Source: Phymorhynchus buccinoides (Eukaryota; Mollusca; Gastropoda; Neogastropoda; Raphitomidae). Taken from it: a DNA stretch of 64,000 bases. Under the pieces are notes generated by a model. It searched no databases. It worked only from the letters and a program-made list of their open reading frames with translations, and had not been told where the DNA came from. Of this stretch, positions 22,155-33,605 are shown one piece after another; the first letter of the stretch is position 1; each line of letters starts with the position of its first letter. Location: the NCBI GenBank assembly GCA_017654935.2, contig CM065694.1, positions 1,547,013 to 1,611,012 on the forward strand. Reading direction: 5' to 3'. The translations under genes were made by a program, and so were the position numbers.

Positions 22155-22403
22155 CTGCAAATATACGAACATGCATGTATGCATGCAGTCACGTGCACAC
22201 ACACACACACACAAACACATATATAAACACACACACACACACGTCCTGGCATGTCTCACCCCATCCTCACTCCACATTATAACCTTTTTACGTCAGCAGA
22301 TGGTCTAGCATATACTTGTTTCTGCCTTAACACGCTTACTATCTTCCACAATTAAGCAATATGTACATAAACACGCACACAAACAGACACACTCTATACT
22401 CAC

Positions 22404-22504
22404 AGTGAAACGATCCTGGGTGCTGTTAACGTTGACGTCCCAACTGACACGTAAACTGTCTGAGCCCCTTGTCTCTACTGCTAACATTTCCACTGGCAAC
22501 GGCT
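22404..22504 (-). CDS. Exon 15: FN3-10, first part
   Basis: 101 bp, phase 1-0: PLPVEMLAVETRGSDS, LRVSWDVNVNSTQDRFT. Acceptor TTTTCAG|AG, donor TTCACT|GTGAGT. Length and intron phase are the same as exon 2, which suggests the split FN3 domains arose by exon-pair duplication. Confidence 0.88.
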
Positions 22505-22839
22505 CTGAAAATAACATATAATGTCAGCTTTTACGACTTTAACAAAATCAATAAAGAAGCAAACAATTCAATATGATCAACATTTCAAATCTACAGATGT
22601 AAAAAAACAAAACAAAATGAAACAGACTGCAACGTCACTGGAACAAACAACTACACGACAAGTGCAAAGTGACGTTATTTTATTCACAAGAGGCAAAACA
22701 AAACATGTACAGATGTAAAGATAACACGTCTTGGCAGTAACAGTCTACAATTCTAATGGCTAAAGTACAGAATTTAACAGTTAGAGAAATTGCTGTCATA
22801 ATCTTGATCATTATCAGCATCCTCATCATCATACATACT

Positions 22840-23850
22840 GACGACTGCCAACAAACGAACAGCCACACCAAATAAGTACATGAAATGACCGTTCTAATGC
22901 CAACAGTGTATATCTAAGATACTGACGATGATGATGATATGATCATGATGTGACGATGACAATAATGATGATGATAGTCATGATGATGGTGGTGACGATG
23001 GTGATGATGACAATGACGACGATGATGATGACGACAATAGTGATGATGACAATGACTTACTGGTGAGTGTCTGCAATCGCACAGCCACACCAAAAGAGGT
23101 GCGTGAGATGACCGTTCTAATGGCAACAGTTTATATCTAAGATACTGACGATGATGTTGATGATGACGATGATGTGACGATGACAATAATGATGATGATA
23201 GTCATGATGATGGTGGTGACGATGATGATGATGACAATGACTTACTGGTGAGTGTTTGCAATCGCACAGCCACACCAAAAGAGGTGCGTGAGATGACCGT
23301 TCTAATGGCAACAGTTTATATCTAAGATACTGACGATGATGTTGATGATGACGATGATGTGACGATGACAATAATGATGATGATAGTCATGATGATGGTG
23401 GTGATGATGATGATGACAGACTTACTGGTGAGTGTCTGCAATCGCACAGCCACACCAAAAGAGGTGCGTGAGATGACCGTTCTAATGGCAACAGTTTATA
23501 TCTAAGATACTGACGATGATGTTGATGATGACGATGATGTGACGATGACAATAATGATGATGATAGTCATGATGATGGTGGTGACGATGATGATGACAGA
23601 CTTACTGGTGAGTGTCTGCAATCGCACAGCCACACCAAAAGAGGTGCGTGAGATGACCGTTCTAATGGCAACAGTTTATATCTAAGATACTGACGATGAT
23701 GATGATATGATCATGATGTGACGATGACAATAATGATGATGATAGTCATGATGATGGTGGTGACGATGATGATGACAGACTTACTGGTGAGTGTCTGCAA
23801 TCGCACAGCCACACCAAAAGAGGTGCGTGAGATGACCGTTCTAATGGCTA
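22840..23850 (-). repeat. Exon-14-tail tandem array with splice donors
   Basis: Period about 180 bp. The unit has the last about 60 bp of exon 14 with donor (plus strand GACTTACTGGTGAGTGTCTG), then TTATATCTAAGATACTGACG and a GATGAT tract. Donor-bearing copies at about 23056, 23240, 23420, 23600 and the true 23781. A decayed sixth copy near 22840 has lost the donor. Confidence 0.92.
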
Positions 23851-23903
23851 CAGTGTAGACTTGGCCCGCCCTCAGCTGCTCAAACGTGTGATCCAGCTCC
23901 GAT
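23785..23903 (-). CDS. Exon 14: FN3-9, second part
   Basis: 119 bp, phase 2-1: SELDHTFEQLRAGQVYTV, AIRTVISRTSFGVAV, RLQTLT. Acceptor GTGGGCAG|A, donor ACCA|GTAAGT. Its last about 60 bp and donor recur four times downstream at about 180-bp spacing, plus one decayed copy near 22840. Confidence 0.88.
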
Positions 23904-24082
23904 CTGCCCACACAAAAATATAAGCAAAGAATGAAAACTAAAGCCATCAGTGTGACAAACATGTGAAGACACATGCACATACCGCATAGCAGCATGGGAA
24001 TTTGTCAATTTTCAGAAAAAGGAAGAACAAAACAAATACAGGCAATGTAATGAACAAAAGAAGGGTTAAGCATTGTATTCAT

Positions 24083-24410
24083 TGTCTCCCCGTGGGGGTA
24101 CCGGGGTTCTTTCGCAAAAATAGTTCCCCCACCTTCTGGAAGTTCTGTGCTTGTAACTTCCTCTAATCTGCCACTCTCTTTGACTCTGCCTTTTTCCTTT
24201 GCTTTGCATCATCCACTATCTTTCTGACTTATTGGCCCATTCTCCTGCCTTTTTTCAATAAAATCTTCCAAATAATTTTTCTCCTTTGAGCTTCTCCGAA
24301 ATCGGAATGTGTTGGCTGTATGCAGCAGGGAGACCAGTAAAAACTGAAAACCGGACACATATGTACCTTACCCATTATGGCCATATGACCTGGGAACGCA
24401 GAAGAAGAAG
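24083..24410 (+). mobile_element. SINE family A variant
   Basis: Starts CCCCGTGGGGGTACCGGGG, shares CTTCTGGAAGTTCTGTGC with family A, then has its own 3' half (ATGGCCATATGACCTGGGA) and an (AAG)n tail. A reversed relative is at 46866-47205. Confidence 0.75.
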
Positions 24411-25195
24411 AAGTATTCATTGTCATATGCAAATCTACATCTATATCAATAAAGGCTTTTGTATCGAGGCCATCATGGCTTCACAAAAGTAAAGTTCACA
24501 AACTGCAGAAAAGTTGATTTTTATTTTCTTATCTAGCATGGCAAACAACCCATTTGCATTACCGTTTGGGGGCTTTTAACAGTTACTGGGGCAGGAAATA
24601 AATATGTGATAGGCAGTCAAAATTGCCTTTTGGTTCACCTTTTGATGCATTGTTCTAATGCAGACACAGACAGAAAGTGACATTAGCCACTCAAAGCTTC
24701 ATAAAAGCTGGAGTCCACAATTTCGGAAGTTTAAAATTTCACTACTTGGTGATTTTTTGGGTCCAAGCGCACCCAGGCCCCGGCAGGGTACAGGGGCAGA
24801 GCACTGTTGGGAGGTTCAGGGGGTCAAAGCATCCGATAAGCCTTGTAAAATGAGTAGTCTACATCACATCTAAAAACAATGTGGCATTTGAAAACAATCT
24901 GCTGTTTTCTAAGCTCCCCAAAAGAGAGAACACTTTTGTTAAAGCACTTATTCCACAGATCTCCACGTTTCAAGTGACAGAATAGTCAAGTGTGACTGTG
25001 GTCACTCAACGGAAGGAAGGAAGAAAGACTATCTTCAAAACACCCCTTATCGCTTGAAGTCGATCTATTGTTGCCTTTTTATTTTAGAAGATTTTTTTTT
25101 TTAAAGCTTCTTCAAATAACATTTTATAAAGGTAATCCTTGCGAAAAGGAAAAAGTTGCACCCATGCACTCGGAATTTGTCTGGAGTGAGCTAAG
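24411..25195. other. Intron 13, no recognised feature
   Basis: Unique-looking AT-rich intron sequence. I see no exon, RNA gene or repeat of note. Confidence 0.5.
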
Positions 25196-25199
25196 TATT

Positions 25200-25400
25200 A
25201 CAGAGGAGAACTTACACATTGACCAGCACGGACACAGGGGAGTGTGCAGGGCTGATGCCTAACTGGAACATCCTGAAGCGTCCAGAGACAGAGGCTAGAA
25301 AAGTTGAACATTACAGAGTAGAACTAACTTACGCATTGACCAGCAGCACGGACACAGGGGAGTGTGCAGGGCTGATGCCTAACTGGAACATCCTGAAGCG
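25200..25400 (-). repeat. Two-copy repeat of the exon-13 end with donor
   Basis: The exon 13 tail (CATTGACCAGCA, GGACACAGGGGAGTGTGCAG, TGAAGCGTCCAGA) and donor occur at about 25208-25296 and again at 25327-25410, 118 bp apart. Confidence 0.88.
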
Positions 25401-25483
25401 TCCAGACACGGGGGCCGTCCAGTTGACGGTGATGGAGCTGGAGGTGGCATTCACCTTCTGCAGGGCCGCCACCGACTCTGGGT
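25333..25483 (-). CDS. Exon 13: FN3-9, first part
   Basis: 151 bp, phase 1-2: PESVAALQKVNATSSSITV, NWTAPVSGRFRMFQLGI and SPVSVLLVNA. Sequons NAT and NWT. Acceptor TTTCAG|AC, donor AATGC|GTAAGT. A second copy of the exon end plus donor lies at about 25208-25300. Confidence 0.88.
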
Positions 25484-25489
25484 CTGAAA

Positions 25490-26350
25490 CCGTAAAGGAA
25501 GGGATTATGACACTAATATTAATGATAATAATAGATAGATAATGAACCTTTATCTTATAATGGAAAAAGTTGTGGCCTGGACTGGTCATTTCTTTTTATA
25601 CTTGCCCTTATTGCAAACAACCAAACAAACAAAAATCTAGATAATAGCAAATGGTAATACTGTGTTCAAACATTAAAATACACCATTGCAAAGGGCGAGT
25701 GAGGGTAAAAGATGAATACCGTGAAATCCTATTCAAACTCGTTCGCAACAACTGCACATGATCGTGGACAACCCAGCATATTTTACATTTGAAATTATGT
25801 TTTTAAACTTCGTGTTCTCTTTCCTTTGTTCTGTTTTTGCCTTTTATAACTTGTGTGAACATTTCATCAGCGCAAGTTAAAAGAAATCTCATGCGTGTAA
25901 TGTTTGAAGATGTTCTTATTCTGATTTTAATGATTGTGTGGAATTGCTTCAATGCAGCAAAAAATAATATGTAATTGTCCTTTTCACAGACTTTTATTCA
26001 TATCTCAAGAAAGTTGGATCAAGCATTTTAACTAAACGCAAAATATTTCTGCAGTTACAGTGACATACAGACATCAACAAACAATACTGGAAGCTTAGCG
26101 GCATGCTTACATTTAGCTTCTTTTGTTTGGTACAGACAGATTATATTTGTCTTATTTCCATCCTGATATGATGCTACATGTAATTTCAGAATGATACAGA
26201 CTGGTTATATTTGTCTTATTTCCATCCTGATATGAATCATGATGCTACATGTAATTTCATAAATAATCTCCGATACATTTTAGTAATGAATATTGTAACT
26301 GACAAGCGAAGAAAATCAACATCCACATTGCAAGCCAGATACAGGTAAAA
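25490..26350. other. Intron 12, low-information part
   Basis: AT-rich intron. A 52-bp direct repeat (ACAGA-T-GGTTATATTTGTC, CATCCTGATATGA) spans about 26130-26255. No genes recognised. Confidence 0.5.
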
Positions 26351-26354
26351 TAAG

Positions 26355-26404
26355 ATTAAACACACACACACACGCACGCACGCACACACGCACGCACGCA
26401 TGCG

Positions 26405-26450
<46 letters not shown>

Positions 26451-26475
26451 CACGCACGCACACACACACACCATA
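26355..26475. repeat. (CA)n microsatellite
   Basis: CA repeat with CG and TG interruptions, intron 12. Confidence 0.95.
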
Positions 26476-26588
26476 TGTATAAAAGAATAGATGATCACAA
26501 TATTTAAAGGGAATCAAAGAAGCAAAATGAACAAGAAAAAATCGAAAGTGAGAACAAACAAGAAAACCTGCAAAGGAAAATTTCAACA

Positions 26589-26905
26589 GTCAACAAAGTC
26601 CACCATTTTGTATGGAATACTACTGAAACAGATACGTTCATAAACACTCCAATGGAACAAAGTCCACCATTTTGCATGGAATACTACTGAAACAGATACG
26701 TTCATAAACACTCCAATGGAACAAAGTCCACCATTTTGCATGGAATACTACTGAAACAGATACGTTCATAAACACTCCAATGGAACAAAGTCCACCATTT
26801 TGCATAAAACAGATACGTTCATAAACACTCCAATGGAACAAAGTCCACCATTTTGCATGGAATACTACTGAAACAGATACGTTCATAAACACTCAAATGG
26901 AACAA
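26589..26905. repeat. Tandem repeat, 63 bp, five copies
   Basis: Unit: AACAAAGTCCACCATTTTGC, ATGGAATACTACTGAAACAG, ATACGTTCATAAACACTC. One copy lacks 15 bp. The open frame across it is a by-product of the 63-bp period. Confidence 0.9.
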
Positions 26906-28260
26906 CGTCCACAAACCATTATGGATGAAATGGCAGCATATTATACATTACAATCCATACACAAATATTCACAGAAACTGTTTTCTAATCAATGTTCAAC
27001 TAATCAACAAAACAAAATAAAACCCAAACCCTCAACAGCCATAAAATTCAAGGAGAAAAATGAATGCCTATAATGTTAAAACATTTGTTTTAATCACAAT
27101 ATCTAGAAACTAAACCCATGTAACAAGGAAACATCAACAACCCATCCCCTAAAAATGACAGTCATCAAAACAAACAAATCTGTTAAAAACCTCATCAAAT
27201 AAAAACAGAAGAAACAAAAACAAACCAAACAAAACAAATAAAAGTTAATGCCAAAATGGAGGCCACCACCTGTTTCCAACACCACACTCCTCAATGCTCT
27301 GCATCTGAAGGGGAAAAAATACATATTTGAAGGAATCACCAAGAACTAAATGAAAATGGAAGAAACACAAATTTATCACACAGAAAAAAAAACAAAAAAA
27401 CACTTGATGCAGACTTTTTCAGTTGATTTCTTTGTCTGTTTCAAGTGTTTAATTATAATGACGAAACATCTCTGACTGGAATCAATATTTATTACATTAG
27501 CAACCTACCACACAGATGGGAAAAAAAAAGTATTAAAAGAAAAATGGATCAAATTGTGACGCTAACTCTTTCAGCCATGAACTAGCGATGGGCTTCCAGG
27601 CCTGGTGAGCCAGATAGACGTAGACAGATTGATTTAGGTCACATTTCAAGATCAATACAAACTATAATATGTAACGAAATATTATTAGCAAATGCAGATT
27701 TTCTTAATGCTTGGATAATATTGTTAGCATTGGCAGATTCTTCTTTTTTTTGTTCTTTTTTGTTTCGATAATTCTTTACACACACAAAATCTGTCAACCA
27801 TACTGGAATACACAGATTGTTTATTTTTAACTCCAGTCCATCAGATTACAATTAGATTGTTCACTTTTCAAGTCCCATGTTCCAACCAAATTGGAATTTA
27901 CACATTGCCCATCCTTTAAAGACTCAAATTGAGTTACTATTGAGTTACTTTCCAATGCATCATAATCAAACTTTTTTAAGTCAATGACGGTTTGTCACTA
28001 CAACATTGGGTTAAAAAAAAAGACAGACAAGGAAATTTAAAGGTTAGCCAACAAAATCCTTCTTTCAATTCAACATCACCAACCCACCAAGAAAATGTTG
28101 TTTAAAGGGTGTCAAGGAAAGAAGAAACCAGAAAAAATAACCCACAAACAAAATAGACTGATCCAACCACACAATCACGGACAAAGCATTAAACCCCAAA
28201 CGGAACGGACCAGCATTTGAACCACATAATCAGTAGAAGCAAGGGAGCCGGCAATAATAA
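26906..28260. other. Intron 12, remaining part
   Basis: A-rich on the plus strand (many AAACAAAC runs), no exon or element recognised. Reads as T-rich intron on the transcribed strand. Confidence 0.5.
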
Positions 28261-28264
28261 AACT

Positions 28265-28505
28265 CACAACGTAAAGGATAAAGCCGAAACAGAATGGGAC
28301 CAACCCAATCGCGTAACACAGAGGAAACAAGGAAACCCCAGCAGTAAAACCCACAACAAAACGGGACCAACCCAATCGCGTAACACAGAGGAAACAAGGA
28401 AAAACCCGGCAATAAAACCCACGACAAAACGGGACCAACCCAATCGCGTAACACAGAGGAAACAAGGAAAAACCCGGCGATAAAACCCACGACAAAACGG
28501 GACCG
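28265..28505. repeat. Tandem repeat, about 65 bp, four copies, past the exon 12 donor
   Basis: Unit: GGGACCAACCCAATCGCGTA, ACACAGAGGAAACAAGGAAA, AACCCACGACAAAAC. It lies wholly in intron and ends about 25 bp before the exon 12 donor. Confidence 0.9.
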
Positions 28506-28531
28506 ATCCCATTGGATAAAGCAGCACACAC

Positions 28532-28807
28532 ATGTGGAGAAATTGAAGGTGGCGGGGTCACTGTACAGCAGCCTGCCGTCCACGTGCCGACTGAAGACGT
28601 ACAGCGACACGGAGTAGTTGGTGTCCGGCTCCAGACCCTCCAACCTGGCATTCAGGGGAGAGGCCGGCAGCTCCTCCAAGCTTCGGTTCAGGAAAGGGAA
28701 ATCGTACGCGAAACCGTCAAAGACGGAGCCCGGAGGGGTGTCCCACGAGATCACCACAAAATCTATGCCTTTCTGTGACACCCGTACGTGCATCAAGGGT
28801 AAGGGTG
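28532..28807 (-). CDS. Exon 12: FN3-8
   Basis: 276 bp, phase 1-1: PLPLMHVRVSQKG, FVVISWDTPPGSVFDGFAY, LEGLEPDTNYSVSLYVFSR and the end NFST. Acceptor TTTGCAG|CA. The donor CACAT|GTGTGT is weak but is the only in-phase choice near the domain end. A 65-bp intronic repeat lies just past it. Confidence 0.87.
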
Positions 28808-29319
28808 CTGCAAAGAGGTGAGAAATAGAGGAAGAGTGCGGAGGAAAGCACAGGGAGGAGGTTTGTGCAAAAGGGGATGTGCAGGCTTCCCTGTGAATGG
28901 AGGACACAAAGGTGATTAATACGTGTACATCAGGAACATTGGTGTCTTAACGGTGGTGGTGGTGAATGGTGCAATTCACACATTCACTCTTTTCTCATGA
29001 CTATCATCGTGAACCATATCATTATTTCAACGGTCAATTGTTCATTCTCTTTTATTTACATACTCGCATAGGTGCATAGAAAAGCTTTCACACATACGCA
29101 CACATTCACACTTCTTCTCCATCGCTTGACCTCCTATTCCTCTCAAAACACACACGCGTGCATGCACACACACACACACACACACAAACACATATACACA
29201 CACATGCATAAACCTCTCTCTGTCCCCCCTTTTCTTCCCACCTCCCTCCTTTCCCCCACACACAACCTTCCAACAAAAACTAAACCCACCCACCCAAACA
29301 ACTTTAAAATCAAACTACA

Positions 29320-30490
29320 ACTGACACGTGGTGTTCTGCTCAATCACGAATAAACCACACACAACGATCTCTCCAGTACCACAAACAACTGACACATGGT
29401 GTTCTGCTCAATCACGAATAAACCACCCACCCAACGAACTCTCCAATCCCACAAACAACTGACACGTGGTGTTCTGCTCAATCACGAATAAACCACACAC
29501 AACGATCTCTCCAGTACCACAAACAACTCACATGTGGTGTTCTGCTCAATCACGAATAAACCACCCACCCAACGAACTCTCCAATCCCACACACACAAAC
29601 AACTCACACGTGGTGTTCTGCTCAATCACGAATAAACCACCCACCCAACGAACTCTCCAATCCCACAAACAACTGACATGTGGTGTTCTGCTCAATCACA
29701 AATAAACCACCCACCCAACGAACTCTCCAATCCCACAAACTGACACGTGGTGTTCTGCTCAATGTGAATAAACCACCCACCCAACGAACTCTCCAATCCC
29801 ACACACACACACACAACTCACACGTGGTGTTCTGCTCAATCACGAATAAACCACCCACCCAACGAACTCTCCAATCCCACACACACACAACTCACACGTG
29901 GTGTTCTGCTCAATCACGAATAAACCACCCACCCAACGAACTCTCCAATCCCACAAACAACTGACATGTGGTGTTCTGCTCAATCACAAATAAACCACCC
30001 ACCCAACGAACTCTCCAATCCCACAAACTGACACGTGGTGTTCTGCTCAATCACAAATAAACCACCCACCCAACGAACTCTCCAATCCCACACACACACA
30101 CACAACTCACACGGTGTTCTGCTCAATCACGAATAAACCACACCCAACGAACTCTCCAATCCCACAAACAACTGACATGTGGTGTTCTGCTCAATCACAA
30201 ATAAACCACCCACCCAACGAACTCTCCAATCCCACAAACTGACACGTGGTGTTCTGCTCAATCACAAATAAACCACCCACCCAACGAACTCTCCAATCCC
30301 ACACACACACACAACTCACACGTGGTGTTCTGCTCAATCACGAATAAACCACCCACCCAACGAACTCTCCAATCCCACACACACAAACAACTCACACGTG
30401 GTGTTCTGCTCAATCACGAATAAACCACCCACCCAACGAACTCTCCAATCCCACACACACACAAATAACTCACACGTGGTGTTCTGCTCA
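29320..30490 (-). repeat. Exon-11-tail tandem array, about 17 donors
   Basis: About 17 copies, period about 68-77 bp. The plus-strand unit is ACTCACACGTGGTGTTCTGC, TCAATCACGAATAAACCACC, CACCCAACGAACTCTCCAAT. On the minus strand each carries GAGCAGAACACCACGT|GTGAG or a GTCAG variant. The highest copy is the real exon. Length differences come from (CA)n. Confidence 0.93.
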
Positions 30491-30740
30491 GTGACGGCCA
30501 GGCTGGATTCTGTCCCTTTGTTGGCCACCACGCTGACGTTGTAGGTCTCGCCAGGGTGCGCCCCGCTGAAGGCGTAGCTCGTGTCCACTGCCACCAGAAC
30601 CGTGGGCACCTCCGCCCCGTGGGAGGCGATGATGGTCACCGTGTAGTTGTCCACACCCCCGAGGTCCGGCGCCGCCCATGTCACGTTCAACTCCTCCTCC
30701 GAGACCACTTCCACTCTGAGGTCTTGAGGCGGTCGGGGTT
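30474..30740 (-). CDS. Exon 11: FN3-7
   Basis: 267 bp, phase 1-1, a whole FN3: PRPPQDLRVEVV, LNVTWAAPDLGGVDNYTVTI, SGAHPGETYNVSVVANKG and the end TEQNTT. Acceptor TTTTCAG|AA, donor CACGT|GTGAGT. The 3' end with donor is copied about 16 times on the low-coordinate side and the 5' end with acceptor about five times on the high-coordinate side. Confidence 0.9.
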
Positions 30741-31535
30741 CTGAAAAACAGGGGAGAAAGATACTTTATTATTATTGTACACAGTTAGTGAGTTACAAGC
30801 TTCTCCGACGTGACCACTTCCACTCTGAGGTCTTGAGGAGATCAAGGTTCTGAAAAACAGGGGAGAAAGATACTTTATTATTATTGTACACAGTTAGTGA
30901 GTTACAAGCTCCTCCGACATGACACTTCCACTCTGAGGTCTTGAGGAGATCAAGGTTCTGAAAAACAGGGGAGAAAGATACTTTATTATTATTGTACAAG
31001 TCAAGTCAAGTCAAAATCATCTTTATTGAGGGTTAAAGAATAAGCTAACAAAGCTTTTTTTCATCCTGCCCTCAGTTACACAGTTAGTGAGTTACAAGCT
31101 CCTCCGACATGACACTTCCACTCTGAGGTCTTGAGGAGATCAAGGTTCTGAAAAACAGGGGAGAAAGATACTTTATTATTATTGTACACAGTTAGTGAGT
31201 TACAAGCTCCTCCGACGTGACCACTTCCACTCTGAGGTCTTGAGGTTCTGAAAAACAGGGGAGAAAGATACTTCAGTGATATTGTTGTTGTTGGCTTCCC
31301 TGGCTAAAAGACTCCAGGGATCATCCATCCCAACAGCGGAAGCACTTGAACTCTTATGGTACAAGTGCATCAGCTATGGATGAGAACATTACGTGTGTGA
31401 GTGTTTTTTATTACCCCGCCACGAAGGCAGCCACACTCCGTCTTCGGGGGATTCAGTGATATTAACTTTAGTTATTAGCTCCTCGGACATGACCACTTCC
31501 AATCTGAGGTCTTGAGGAGGTTGAGGCTCTGGGAG
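30690..31535 (-). repeat. Exon-11-head tandem copies with acceptors
   Basis: Five extra copies (about 30801, 30909, 31098, 31208, 31476) of the first about 45 bp of exon 11 with its acceptor, GGTTCTGAAAAACAGGGGAG on the plus strand. The farthest has changed to GGCTCTGGGAGAG. A SINE-like piece (30998-31078) and a family B retroposon (31284-31451) interrupt the array. Confidence 0.88.
31284..31451 (+). mobile_element. Family B retroposon with 12-bp target duplication
   Basis: The element begins GTTGTTGTTGGC and ends CTTCGGGGGA. It is flanked by TTCAGTGATATT at 31272-31283 and 31452-31463. Relatives at 506-680 and 57228-57403 share AGACTCCA-GG, GGGATGAGAACATT and CAGCCACACTCC. Non-coding, about 168 bp, SINE-like. 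Confidence 0.8.
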
Positions 31536-31944
31536 AGAGACTTAAGACTCATTATTTTACAAGGATGAGAATTTAGGCTTGAGCCTATTCTTCCATTCTG
31601 TCCTTGAGAGAGAGAGAGAGAGAGGCGGGGGGGGGGGGAGAATTTATGGTTATCATTGCACAAGTAAAGGTAGCCGTTTTGTATGTGCATACCTTATAAT
31701 GCAAACAGGTCAGTTCTGACAATAAACAATTGGGGAAACAACACCTATGATCCGTGATCTCAGAATACTGACATTCAAAGCCATCCCACTTTCCGCTTTT
31801 CTATCTTACCCTCAAATACTGGCACACCTTCTACAGCTCAGCGTCATGCGCTTCATTCCCAGTTTGATTGCCAAAGTTTTTGCCTGCTTAGCTGTTGACT
31901 TGGCACACTCACCCACACACTCACTTATCCTCACCCTCACCCAA

Positions 31945-33391
<1,447 letters not shown>

Positions 33392-33519
33392 TGGTAAAGA
33401 GTGCCTGGGTCAGTTTCTCACTGGGCTGATCCCCACTCAAGGCAAAAGCCTCCAATGTGTACAGAGTGCCCGGAGTCAGGTTCCTGAACTGCACCATCCC
33501 ATGATCGTCCACCGCCAAC
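33392..33519 (-). CDS. Exon 10: FN3-6, second part
   Basis: 128 bp, phase 2-1, encoding [30 protein letters not shown] and [12 protein letters not shown]. Acceptor TTCCAG|G, donor ACCA|GTGAGT. Its last about 70 bp with the donor is repeated about nine more times downstream, separated by (GA)n. The frame stays open from the exon through the first array copy. Confidence 0.88.
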
Positions 33520-33605
33520 CTGGAACACAAGATTGGTTTTTTACATTTCACGGATTATACGGCGATACATTTTTCCTTAGACCGAGACCCCTGCGCCTTA
33601 CAAAC

